A DNA stretch of 64,000 nt, taken from the NCBI GenBank assembly GCA_963811225.1, contig CAWEQO010000001.1:620001-684000 (forward strand), given 5' to 3'. The position numbers and the translations under genes are program-made. The notes beneath the pieces are model-generated. The model saw only the letters and a program-made list of their open reading frames with translations, made no database searches and had not been told where the DNA came from. The stretch is from CAWEQO01 sp963811225. GTDB lineage: Bacteria; Chloroflexota; Anaerolineae; Anaerolineales; Anaerolineaceae. Shown here piece by piece: positions 1 to 7,966 of this stretch (position 1 is the first letter of the stretch; every line of letters begins with the position of its first letter).

Positions 1-193
1 GGTGCTCGATATCACCTTCAATGAAGATCACAGTCGGGTTCGCAAGGACAATGCTCCGCAGAACTTTGCGATATTGCGGCATATGGCGCTCAATTTGCTC
101 AAGCTGGAGACGACCGTCAAGGCCGGCATTAAGGCGAAGCGCTTGAAATGTGGCTGGGATACCGAGTATTTGCTCAAGGTCCTGGCGGGATAA
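1..193 (+). CDS. ISAs1-family transposase, C-terminal fragment (partial at window start)
   Basis: The reading frame is open from the first base and encodes the C-terminal ~63 residues of a DDE transposase of the ISAs1 / H-repeat-associated type. The signature LDITFNEDHSRVRKDNAP followed by AILRHMALNLLK is typical of the end of that family. The real start is upstream of the window. The frame in the second copy (1760-2314) is the same apart from a few substitutions, such as IKAK versus IWAK. Family assignment comes from motif recognition. Whether this copy is full length cannot be judged. Confidence 0.75.
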   Translation, partial: VLDITFNEDHSRVRKDNAPQNFAILRHMALNLLKLETTVKAGIKAKRLKCGWDTEYLLKVLAG

Positions 194-207
194 GGTGCGT
201 TTACCCT
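1..207 (+). mobile_element. 3' end of an ISAs1-family insertion sequence, cut by the window edge
   Basis: Bases 1-193 match 2122-2314 with only about 7 differences. Both copies end with a stop codon followed at once by a G[GA]TGCGTTTACC string, which fits the right terminal inverted repeat of ISAs1-type elements (here 194-207, ending ACCCT). The left part of this copy lies outside the window, so its integrity is unknown. It is in direct orientation with the second copy. Confidence 0.75.
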
Positions 208-297
208 AATACTTAATAGAATCTCATCAAAGTATTGACAAATAAATAATATTCTAGGGTAGCTAAGTCATTCATTTTCTGATAAGGAGATTGCAAA

Positions 298-1587
298 ATG
301 CCACAAAGTAAGGAAAGCGGTTGTATTGAAAAGTTTGTCGCCATTGCTACCATAATTGCCGCTATTGCAGCAGTGCTCGTGGTCCCCGAGGTCCGGATAT
401 TTTTAGGTTTAGAAAAAAGGGTATCCCCGATTCCCACATCTATTCCAATTGCCCAAGAGATACAAATGCCTCAAACTAAAGCATTGGTACCACCCAATAC
501 AGTTTCCTCTCAACCCGTAACCGTTCCTACCTCAAAAATCAAAATCGCCAACCTGTCACCGTTGAGTGGTCCTGCCCCGACCTTCGGCGCCTCCACCCGT
601 GACGGCTTTCTCATGGCCGTTAAGGAATGGAATGCCAAGGGTGGCGTACTCGGTCGCCAGATCGAGACGGTTGTGGAAGACTCACAATGCACCCCCGACC
701 CGGCTGTGAACGCCGCGAACAAGGTCATCGACCAGGACGGCGTCAAGTTCATCGTCGGTGAAGTCTGCTCCAGCGCCTCGATTTCGATCTCTGAAATCGC
801 CGAAGAGCAGGGCGTCGTGATGATCAGCCCGACCTCCACCAACCCGACCGTCACCCGCAACGCCGACGGCACGGTCAAGCAGTATGTCTTTCGTGCCTGC
901 TTCATCGACCCGTTCCAGGGTGCGGTGATGGCAAAGTTCGCTGACAGCAAGGGTTACAACACGGCTTTTGTTATGTTCGACCAGGGCAACGACTACGTGC
1001 GCGGTCTGGCTGAAGCCTTCGAGACATCCTGGACCGGTATGGGCCACGAGGTCGTGGGCAAGGAATCTTACACCTCGCAGGATACCGACTTCTCCGCGAT
1101 CCTGACCAAGGTGGCTGAGAGCAACGCCGACGTTCTGTTCCTGCCCGATTACTACAACATCGTCAATCTGGTTGCTGCTCAGGCCAAGGAAAAAGGCGTG
1201 ACCGCGGTCATGACGGGCGGCGATGGTTGGGACTCAGCCGACCTGGATAAGTCTGCCGCTGCCGGTGGTTTCTACTCGAACCACTACTCTCCCGACGACA
1301 CCCGCGCGATCGTTCAGAACTGGGTGAAGAACTACCAGGCTGAGTATGGGTCGGTTCCGGATGCGCTCGCCACGCTGTCCTACGACGCCACCAACCTGCT
1401 GCTCTCTGGTATTGAAAAAGCCGGCACGGACGATCCCGCCAAGGTGAAAGACGCGCTTGCTTCCCTCGAGATGGAAGGCGTTTCCGGCAACGTAACCTTC
1501 GATAAGTTCCACGACCCGATCAAGTCTGCCGCCGTGCTGGGTGTCACGCCGGACAAGATTACGTTCGTCGATTCGGTTGCTCCTTAA
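298..1587 (+). CDS. Branched-chain amino acid-type ABC transporter substrate-binding protein with a non-standard N-terminal membrane anchor
   Basis: The protein has 429 residues. From about residue 80 it is a LivK-like Peripla_BP_6 receptor: KIKIANLSPLSGP start, NAKGGVLGRQIE, two cysteines at SQCTPD and EVCSSAS, and the usual ISPTSTNP and YDATNLLL segments. Its role would be extracellular capture of amino acids or similar ligands. The first ~80 residues are different. They contain one hydrophobic helix (about 14-36), no lipobox cysteine and a Pro/Thr-rich linker, and the DNA up to about 540 is visibly AT-richer than the rest. A strong Shine-Dalgarno (AAGGAGA, 284-290) supports the start. No permease or ATPase genes are adjacent, and IS remnants lie on both sides. 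I infer that an ordinary receptor acquired a new anchor by recombination. Confidence 0.85.
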   Translation: MPQSKESGCIEKFVAIATIIAAIAAVLVVPEVRIFLGLEKRVSPIPTSIPIAQEIQMPQTKALVPPNTVSSQPVTVPTSKIKIANLSPLSGPAPTFGASTRDGFLMAVKEWNAKGGVLGRQIETVVEDSQCTPDPAVNAANKVIDQDGVKFIVGEVCSSASISISEIAEEQGVVMISPTSTNPTVTRNADGTVKQYVFRACFIDPFQGAVMAKFADSKGYNTAFVMFDQGNDYVRGLAEAFETSWTGMGHEVVGKESYTSQDTDFSAILTKVAESNADVLFLPDYYNIVNLVAAQAKEKGVTAVMTGGDGWDSADLDKSAAAGGFYSNHYSPDDTRAIVQNWVKNYQAEYGSVPDALATLSYDATNLLLSGIEKAGTDDPAKVKDALASLEMEGVSGNVTFDKFHDPIKSAAVLGVTPDKITFVDSVAP

Positions 1588-1604
1588 TCGAAGAGAAAGC
1601 TTTT

Positions 1605-1628
1605 GGGGGCGGCATTCGTGCCGCCCCC
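1605..1628 (+). terminator. Intrinsic terminator with TTCG tetraloop
   Basis: This is a perfect 10-bp GC-rich stem (1605-1614 with 1619-1628) closed by a TTCG tetraloop, 17 bases after the stop of the substrate-binding protein. A TTTT run precedes the stem and the downstream tract is only weakly T-rich (CTCTTATCTT). Confidence 0.8.
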
Positions 1629-1717
1629 AACTCTTATCTTGAAACGAGCCATCCTATGAAATCTGCCACAACTGCACCACCACTTCCCTCGGTTCTTACT
1701 TACGTGATCAAGAAACG

Positions 1718-2314
1718 TTGGTTGGGGCGAGAGCTTCTCATCTCAATTGGGCTCCTTGCATCCTGGCCGGCAAAGAAAACCAGGGACACCTCTACGAAGA
1801 TATTCACGATTTGTTTGAAGACGATTGGAAGTACAACTTCGAAGGAGCGCCTTACAGTTACGCCAAAACGGTCAACAAGAATCATGGCCGGATTGAAATC
1901 CGTCAGTGCTGGAGCATCTCTAACCCCGAGTATCTGGCGAACATCCGGAATTTGGATCGCTGGAAAGGAGTGAAAAGCTTGGTGATGATCTTGTCCGAAC
2001 GACAAATCGGAGAAGAACGGGAAGTCCAAGATCGTTACTATATCACTAGCCTGGAAAGTGACGCTAAGAAAATCCTGCAGGCCAAACGTAGTTATTGGGG
2101 GATTGAGAACTGCTTGCACTGGGTGCTCGATATCACCTTCAATGAAGATCACAGTCGGGTTCGCAAGGACAATGCTCCGCAGAATTTTGCGATCTTACGG
2201 CATATGGCGCTCAATTTGCTCAAGCTGGAGACGACAGTCAAGGCCGGCATTTGGGCCAAGCGCTTGAAATGTGGCTGGGATACCGAGTATTTGCTCAAGG
2301 TCCTGGCGGGATAA
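1718..2314 (+). pseudogene. ISAs1-family transposase, 5'-truncated
   Basis: From about base 1760 the frame encodes the C-terminal half of an ISAs1 transposase: ILAGKENQGHLYEDIHDLF, then YYITSL, the YWGIENCLHWVLDITF region with the last catalytic Glu, and the conserved end. The N-terminal half, with the first catalytic Asp residues, is missing. The sequence before 1760 in this frame does not look like transposase. The product would be inactive. The last 193 bases duplicate the beginning of the window. This is probably a remnant of a deletion or recombination that also brought in the upstream binding-protein gene. Confidence 0.8.
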
Positions 2315-2329
2315 GATGCGTTTACCTGA
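1760..2329 (+). mobile_element. Truncated ISAs1-family element (right part only)
   Basis: Transposase coding sequence from about 1760 is followed by the right end GATGCGTTTACC (2315-2326) directly after the stop. No matching left inverted repeat was found upstream. Together with the copy at 1-207 it brackets about 1.5 kb carrying the substrate-binding protein gene. Confidence 0.65.
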
Positions 2330-2347
2330 ACTGCCTGATCCCTGATT

Positions 2348-2376
2348 TTGTGATTGCCTCCTTCTTCGTGTACAAT
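2348..2376 (+). promoter_or_regulatory. Sigma70-type promoter for the FNT channel gene
   Basis: TTGTGA (2348-2353), a 17-base spacer, then TACAAT (2371-2376). Transcription would begin near 2383, leaving a short leader with the Shine-Dalgarno GGAAAGGAGGG. An ATG at 2354 falls inside this promoter, which argues for the TTG start at 2414. Confidence 0.6.
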
Positions 2377-2413
2377 ACAAATCGATCAACCTTGGGGGAA
2401 AGGAGGGTATCGA

Positions 2414-3280
2414 TTGTCTGACCGTGTGACGGATAAAGAACCAGCGGACGTCGATAACGTCGAGCCGCGCAAGTCGGCGGGCGTCATCGTCGAACAGCAG
2501 GTGAAGGAGGGCTTGCGCGAGTTCCGCCTGACCAACCGCCAGATGCTGATCTCGGGCCTGGCGGCGGGGTTAGAGCTGGGCTTCGGCCCGTTCTTGATGG
2601 CTGTGGCCTTATCGATTGCAGACGATTCGACCCCGGCGATCATCAAAGAGTTCCTGCTGGCGCACATGTACACCATCGGCTTCATCATTGTGATCTTGGG
2701 GCGCTCTCTTCTGTTCACCGAGCAGACCGCCATGGCCGTGCTGCCGTTCATCAATGGCGAGGCCAAAATCAGCCAAATTGCGCGGCTGTGGGGTCTCATT
2801 TACATTTCGAACCTGGCCGGCGGTTTCCTATTTGCCTGGATCATCGTGATGACCGGGCCGGGGTTGGGTCTGATCCAGACGGCCGTTTTGGGGCAGATGG
2901 CCGGGCAACTGCTGTACCATCCCTGGTGGGCGATTTTGCTAAGCGCCACGCTTGCCGGCTGGCTGATGGCGCTGTTAAGCTGGCTGATCACCGCCAGCCG
3001 CGACACCATCAGCCAGGTGGCATTGACCTGGCTGGTCACCATGGCGATCGGCTTCGCCCACCTGCATCACGTCATCAGCGGCACCATAGAGGTGCTGGCG
3101 GGCATCATCGCAGCCACAGGAGTGCATTGGACCGATTTCGGCGCCTTCCTGCTGTGGTCCACCATCGGCAATTCCATCGGTGGGGTCGTGTTCGTGGCGG
3201 TGCTGAAGTATGGGTATTCGAAGGAGACCAGGGAGCAAAGTAGGGAGAATAATAAACAGAGAACCGGGAAGGGAACCTGA
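2414..3280 (+). CDS. Formate/nitrite transporter (FNT) family membrane channel
   Basis: A 288-residue integral membrane protein with a ~45-residue charged N-terminus followed by six hydrophobic segments. The FNT core is recognisable in LLAHMYTIGFIIVILGRSLLFTEQT, SNLAGG and the GFAHLHHVISGTIEVL region, closest in style to the YfdC-like branch. Members conduct small monovalent anions such as formate, nitrite or hydrosulfide; the substrate here is unknown. The TTG start is chosen because a very strong Shine-Dalgarno (GGAAAGGAGGG) ends 6 bases before it and the upstream in-frame ATG overlaps the promoter. The gene stands alone and is followed by a lipoprotein gene with its own ribosome-binding site. 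Confidence 0.85.
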   Translation: MSDRVTDKEPADVDNVEPRKSAGVIVEQQVKEGLREFRLTNRQMLISGLAAGLELGFGPFLMAVALSIADDSTPAIIKEFLLAHMYTIGFIIVILGRSLLFTEQTAMAVLPFINGEAKISQIARLWGLIYISNLAGGFLFAWIIVMTGPGLGLIQTAVLGQMAGQLLYHPWWAILLSATLAGWLMALLSWLITASRDTISQVALTWLVTMAIGFAHLHHVISGTIEVLAGIIAATGVHWTDFGAFLLWSTIGNSIGGVVFVAVLKYGYSKETREQSRENNKQRTGKGT

Positions 3281-3355
3281 TGGGACGAATTTAACGTTTA
3301 ATGGGTGGAAGTTTGATCCACAGGTCGATCACTGATGGGGGAGCGAGGAAAGGAT

Positions 3356-3928
3356 ATGATGAAGAGACTCTCATGCTGGACCGCCTGCATGATCGTGGCG
3401 CTGTCGATGGGTTGCGCGCCGATCGCGACACCCGAGGCGAGCACAGCAACCGTGCCTGCCGCGCCGGCTGCGGAGCAGCCAACCGCGACCGAAGAACAAG
3501 CTGCAGCGACGGCGGTTGTTCCCCTCACCCCAACGGTCACGCAAGAACCCCCCCAAGAGGAGTTACCGATGAATGAAAACACCCCCGAGCCAGAGGCTTA
3601 TGACCCGTCCTTAGAATCGGTTGTTTCCGCTGCCCGCCAGGACCTATCTCAACGCACGGGTGTTCCGCCTCAGGACATTGTGGTACTCGAAGCGAAAGCG
3701 GTTGTATGGCCAAACCCGGCGCTTGGCTGCCCGCAGCCCAATATGCGCTACAAGCAGGTGCCCGTGGATGGCGTCTTGATCCGGCTGCAGGCTGGAGGCA
3801 AAGTACATGAATATCATGGCGGCGGAACTCGTGAACCGTTCTTGTGCGAGCAAACCTCCCCGGTGGTCAAACCAACCGCACACAAGCTCGATCCATTGAT
3901 TACCCCGCCCGGCTCCGAGAATCAATAG
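3356..3928 (+). CDS. Secreted lipoprotein of unknown function
   Basis: 190 residues with a short lipoprotein signal peptide ending in a lipobox (ALSMGC), so the protein is expected to be lipid-anchored outside the membrane. A Thr/Pro/Ala/Glu-rich linker of about 60 residues leads to a compact C-terminal domain (about 85-175) with the segment VVWPNPALGCPQPNMRYKQV and two further cysteines. I recognise this Trp-Pro..Leu-Gly-Cys-Pro pattern as recurrent in chloroflexal and cyanobacterial secreted proteins but can name no function. ATG 3356 follows the purine-rich GAGGAAAGG; ATG 3359 is equally possible. It converges with the subtilase gene and shares terminator 3961-3995. Confidence 0.7.
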   Translation: MMKRLSCWTACMIVALSMGCAPIATPEASTATVPAAPAAEQPTATEEQAAATAVVPLTPTVTQEPPQEELPMNENTPEPEAYDPSLESVVSAARQDLSQRTGVPPQDIVVLEAKAVVWPNPALGCPQPNMRYKQVPVDGVLIRLQAGGKVHEYHGGGTREPFLCEQTSPVVKPTAHKLDPLITPPGSENQ

Positions 3929-3960
3929 CGTCATAAGCGCTGCAAGCTATCCCAGAAAAA

Positions 3961-3995
3961 CAAAACCGCCCGCCGTTATCCGGCGGGCGGTTTTG
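3961..3995. terminator. Bidirectional intrinsic terminator
   Basis: A perfect 15-bp inverted repeat (3961-3975 / 3981-3995) with GC core CCGCCCGCCG and flanking A4/T4 tracts lies between the stop codons of two convergent genes. The T tract is on the correct side for either direction. Confidence 0.9.
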
Positions 3996-4013
3996 TTAAG
4001 GTTGAATCAATGG

Positions 4014-7000
4014 TTAAGGTACAGTCACGTCGATTAAGGTCATACCGAGGATGCTCGAGCTGTCTTCGTGGGTAACTGCGCCCAGGTACCAGCCGTCTGC
4101 TAATCCATTCCAGCTCACCGTTACAGGAATGACATCGCCTGAAGTGACCGGGATAGGACCGGCGGGCGTGACCTCCAAACTACCGCCTGTTGCAAAAGGC
4201 AGAACCCAGCTGTAAAGCGTATAGGGTGAATCACCGCCTGGGGCCGCCCATCCATGAACGTAGACCGTCCAGGTTCCGTCCATCGGGAAACTGATGTCGA
4301 CCTGTTCGTCGGTGCCGCCATTCGTGCTGCTGGCTACCAACTCGCCGACCGGATTGTAGACGTAGACATCCAGGTCTGCATCAGGCTCTGTAGCCTGCGG
4401 TGGAATGGCGACTCTAAAGAAGAGCGCTCCACTGAGGTCGAAGGTGTGGGCATTTGAGTAGCCATCGTTCGGATCGAAGGTCTGATCCGGATCTTGGACA
4501 ACCGTACCGGTCGTCTCTGTCGCCGGCGTAAAACCGTGCGGGGCCGGCGTGTATTCGTCATTGCTATAACCAATGGATACATTGAAGTTCAGCGAGCCGC
4601 TGGCGCCGCTGGCGCTCAATTCCGTTGGCGCATCGAACAGCGAGCCGCGAACTGCGATCGGGCTGTATACCCGATAATGTCCGTTGTCGTCATTCCATTC
4701 CAGAGAGCCGAAACGCCATTCGCCAATTGGGGCGCTGACATTGGTTATCGTCACTTCATAGGTAACGGACTTGCCCGGCTTGACCCGGAAGGAGGCAGGC
4801 GAAACCGAGACATCATATCCTTCGGGGGCATTCACCGACACTGCATAGGTGCGCCAGCCACTCTCCTTGGCAACGCTTGTAACCGTGCGCTGAACGGTGA
4901 TGCTGCCGGGAACACTGGCAACGCCGATCGAAGGCAGGTTCAGGTTGCGCGCCTTGGTGGGAATGCCCATGTTGGCCAGAGAAGTGCAGGTTGCAGTTGG
5001 GTTGCCGAAAACGGCGGGATCTGCTTCACACAGGAAGCCGAGATATTCATAAAAACCTGCATCGTAGACCAGGCCGGGTTCGTAGAGCGAGCCTTTGGTG
5101 ACCGTGCCGCCGGGGCGAATGTGCCCTGCGCCCATATCGAACGGGCCGGCCGGGCTGAAGCGGTCATTATCGACCACGTCTTGATAGGCCGTCGTCATTA
5201 AGGCAGACTTGGCCTCGGCCGCGCTCCAGGTCGGATGCGCCTGCTTGAGCAGGGCAAACACGCCGGCCACGTGCGGGCTGGACATGGAGGTGCCTTCAAT
5301 GGCTGCGAAGAGCTGTCCAGGGACGTCGCCTTCCGCAGGTGTCGGCGAGTAGCCGGCCAGGATCTGCTGACCAGGAGCGGTCACGTCGGGTTTGATAATG
5401 TCCGGGGCCACCGGGTCTGGGCCGCGGGATGAGAAGGAGGACATCGAAGGCGCATACGGCCATTCCGCTTTCTCACCGCCTAAGATGGTCGCCACTGCGG
5501 TTTCAGGGTTATCGGCGATGTACTGCTTAACTGCAATGCCGGGCGTGTAATCGGTTTGGACCGTAGGCACCCAGTGGGTATCGGTCGCAAGGTCGCTGGC
5601 GTCGTCGTTGTTGTACATAACCATTCCGACGCCGCCGGCTACTTTAACGGCCTCACTCTTTGCGACGCGGGCATTCACGCCGCGCCGGCATAAGACGATC
5701 TTGCCGGTGACTACATCCGGATCTAGCTTGCCTACCTCGCACAACTCGCTGCCGGCATTGGCGCCATCCACCAACGGGAATTCACCATCCGTCCCACCGG
5801 TGATGGAAGCGCCGGTGTACTGCGCGCCGTTCCCGAGCACAACCGTGCCTTCAAAGAAACGCTGCTGCATGTTCGCGCCCACTGTGGTGATCCACGGCAC
5901 CGAGCCGGGGCCGCCAACGGTGGCGGGGCCAGGGCCGGAATTGCCGGCTGAAGTCGCGGCAAACACACCGGCATCCGCTGCGTACAGGAAGGCGAAGTCA
6001 TCTGCACTGGCCAGGCTTGCGCCGCCGCCAATGGAGTAATTGATCACATCGACGCCGTCGGCTACGGACTGATCGATCGCTGCTGTCAGGTCTGAAGTGT
6101 AGCCACCCAAGGCGCCAAGCGCTTTATAGGCGATCACGCGAGCCCGCGGGGCGATTCCCAGACACCGTTCCGCGCGGGATGCCCAAAATTTCGGCTTGCA
6201 CACCGGCGTTCCCGGCTGCGGTGGAGGAGGTATGGGTACCATGCCCTTCGTTATCACGGGCAGATTGATACTCCTCCGGTCCTAGCCCAGTTAGCGCAAT
6301 GTAGGTATCCAACATCAGACGAGCGCCAATCAGCTTGTTGTTGCAGGTGAAAGGAGCATCATCCGGGTTGTGGGAGGTATTCCCAAAGTCGCATGCCGAG
6401 CGCTCGCTTTCATCCAGGTTGATTCGAAGCGGTTTGTAAGAGCCATCATCGGCAAAGCTGGGATGCTCCGGCCAGATGCCTGTATCGATGACGCCAACGA
6501 TCACATTCTCGCCCGTAATGCCTTTGGCATAGGGGCCGCCCGGATCCGTCAAGCCGAGGAAGTCGCCGCTGGCGTCTGTCTTAGCGGTCGAGGTGGCGTC
6601 CGCTGTGGCTTGCCGCAGTTCGTCACGGACCACTCGCTGCACGCCTGGCTGTCTTGAAACTTTCTCGACCTCTGAGGGGGTCAGGATCGCTGAAAAGCCA
6701 TTTAAGGCGAATGTGTACTCATGAATTTGTTCTTTGCTGGAGATGCCGGCATTCTTCGTCACCTTCTGGTGCTGAGTCTTCAAGTACTGGTCGTACTTCT
6801 TGACCTTAGCGCTGTTGGGATTGATCTTCTTGCCCGTCTCCGGCTTCGTGGCCGGAAAGCCCTTGATACCGCCATCGTAGCTGGCAATCGGGTCAGCAGC
6901 CATAATGACGATATAGGAATATGCCTCTAAATCATCGGCTGCAGGCGCATACGCCTGGACCGATGCTGGAAGGGCAATCGTTAATGCCAACAACAGAGTA

Positions 7001-7029
7001 AGGAGTGCATTAAGCACTTTGTATTTCAT
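4014..7029 (-). pseudogene. Secreted subtilisin-like serine protease (S8), interrupted by one frameshift
   Basis: After correcting one base the product has about 1004 residues: signal peptide (1-26), inhibitor_I9 propeptide (about 38-140), S8 catalytic domain with an inserted PA domain, an Fn3-like domain, and a C-terminal PPC-type beta domain near the end (DADLDVYVYNP). All catalytic residues are visible: Asp182 in GVIDTGIWPEH (codon 6486-6484), His263 in EGHGTHTSST (6243-6241), the oxyanion Asn in ATSAGNSGPG and Ser in EGTSMSSPHVAG (codon 5288-5286). The frame breaks near 6155-6156, where GGGAATCGCC should read GGGATCGCC, so Asp and His sit in one frame and Ser in the next. As read, only an inactive 301-residue N-terminal piece would be made. 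One extra base in an otherwise intact gene could also be a sequencing error. Expression is predicted to depend on the riboswitch at 7221-7296. Confidence 0.85.
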
Positions 7030-7194
7030 TTTGTTCTCTCCTTATTTTTTTATTCAATGCCTTGGGTATCGGATCCGGCGAACGGCTGGCAGACGGTCGA
7101 TTGACCTGTCAAGTGGTTTCGCCCTCGTTACTGCTGTCACATCCGGGGTTCATTCGAATATTTGTTATCCCTCCTTTCCTCGAATTGGCCGTTA

Positions 7195-7228
7195 AAGAAA
7201 AAAGCCGAAGGGAAAAAAGACCTTCGGC
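7195..7228 (-). terminator. Intrinsic terminator of the c-di-GMP riboswitch (expression platform)
   Basis: Read on the minus strand, an 8-bp stem GCCGAAGG / CCTTCGGC (7228-7221 with 7211-7204) with a 9-base loop is followed by a T-rich run (7203-7195). Its 5' arm includes the last conserved bases of the aptamer (TGCCGAA), so aptamer folding and terminator folding should exclude each other. Confidence 0.8.
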
Positions 7229-7296
7229 AGCCTGGCAATCTGCGGTGGCAGACCCATGACTTTGCGTCCCCATCTCACGATGGGTTTGCTTTTTCG
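7221..7296 (-). promoter_or_regulatory. Cyclic-di-GMP-I (GEMM-I) riboswitch aptamer
   Basis: Minus-strand sequence from 7296 down to 7221 carries the GEMM-I hallmarks in order: GCAAACC, a stem-loop CCCATC-GTGA-GATGGG with a GNRA tetraloop, the invariant GGGACGCAAAG block, a second helix starting ATGGGTCTG, the 3' strand ATTGCCAGGCTGCC, and the closing GCCGAA. The conserved spacing is kept. It lies between promoter 7422-7450 and the subtilase start at 7029, with a terminator overlapping its 3' end. By analogy with known examples, ligand binding would prevent the terminator (an ON switch), but the direction is inferred. Confidence 0.88.
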
Positions 7297-7421
7297 GATC
7301 GTACGCCTATAAGATGAGGCTTAATGGCATGACTACCAATAAGCGTTGATGACGTCCCCTCGAACGATCTGAATCAGGGCGAATGGTTACACCGATAACG
7401 GATATTACTACTACCATTACT

Positions 7422-7450
7422 ATTCTACGAATTTATATAACCAATGTCAA
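7422..7450 (-). promoter_or_regulatory. Strong sigma70-type promoter of the riboswitch-protease transcript
   Basis: On the minus strand TTGACA (7450-7445), exactly 17 bases, then TAGAAT (7427-7422). The start site near 7415 gives a ~385-base leader that includes the c-di-GMP aptamer, the terminator and, near the gene, a good ribosome-binding site (AAGGAGAG). The 7030-7537 gap is accounted for by this leader. Confidence 0.8.
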
Positions 7451-7537
7451 TAACTTTTCAAGTTGATTCGAGGTTTTCTCTGCTTCCTTCCCAACATGGT
7501 AAAATAAAACCATATCCACCTCACGCAAGGAGCGCGA

Positions 7538-7936
7538 ATGGCGACCTCAGAAGAGCGGCTTAAAATTTTGCGGATGATCCAGGAAGGGAAGCTCAGCCCG
7601 GAGGAGGGCATCCAGCTGATGGAAGCGCTGGATGCAGGCGAAAAGCCCTCCGGCAAGAAGGCTCCCCCGGAACCGCCGGTTCCCCCGTCCGTACGGGCAG
7701 CGCGCTTCTTGCGTGTGCGCGTCACCGATACCGACTCGGGCAAGGTGCGGGTTAACGTGCGCCTGCCGATCAGTGTGGTCAATGCGGGCTTGAAGATGGG
7801 GGCGCGCTTCTCGCCCGAGGTCGAGGGGTTGAACATTGAACAGCTGATGGAGTTCGTCCATTCGGGCGAAACCGGCAAGATCGTCGACGTTTTCGACGAT
7901 GAAGATGGCGAGCATGTCGAAGTTTTCATTGAATAA
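7538..7936 (+). CDS. Small SHOCT-like/YvlB-N domain protein
   Basis: 132 residues. The N-terminal 30 residues (ERLKILRMIQEGKLSPEEGIQ..) form the short helical motif seen at the N-terminus of YvlB/LiaX-like and other SHOCT-like proteins, often linked to envelope stress or oligomerisation. A Pro-rich linker follows, then a domain with VRVTDTDSGKVRVNVRLPISVVNAGLKMGARF and an acidic C-terminus. No membrane segment is present. The start has the Shine-Dalgarno AAGGAGCG. It sits 30 bases before murA on the same strand and may be co-transcribed with it. The precise role is unknown. Confidence 0.7.
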   Translation: MATSEERLKILRMIQEGKLSPEEGIQLMEALDAGEKPSGKKAPPEPPVPPSVRAARFLRVRVTDTDSGKVRVNVRLPISVVNAGLKMGARFSPEVEGLNIEQLMEFVHSGETGKIVDVFDDEDGEHVEVFIE

Positions 7937-7966
7937 CCTACAATCTATCCCAAAAGAGATATCCCC

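Noticed and set aside
235..265. TTGACA at 235-240 as promoter of the binding-protein gene
   Set aside because: No acceptable -10 element at 16-19 bases; only weak TAGCTA at 260-265.
1..2329. Complete compound transposon carrying the receptor gene
   Set aside because: The second IS copy lacks its left half and end, so mobility as a unit cannot be supported.
3291..3582. Short open frames in other phases around the first lipoprotein gene
   Set aside because: Shadow frames; only the frame with a lipobox signal and Shine-Dalgarno fits.
7030..7194. Second riboswitch or small leader peptide between the terminator and the protease start
   Set aside because: A Shine-Dalgarno-like AGGAAAGGAGGG and a 14-codon frame exist, but spacing is poor and no conserved RNA pattern could be recognised.
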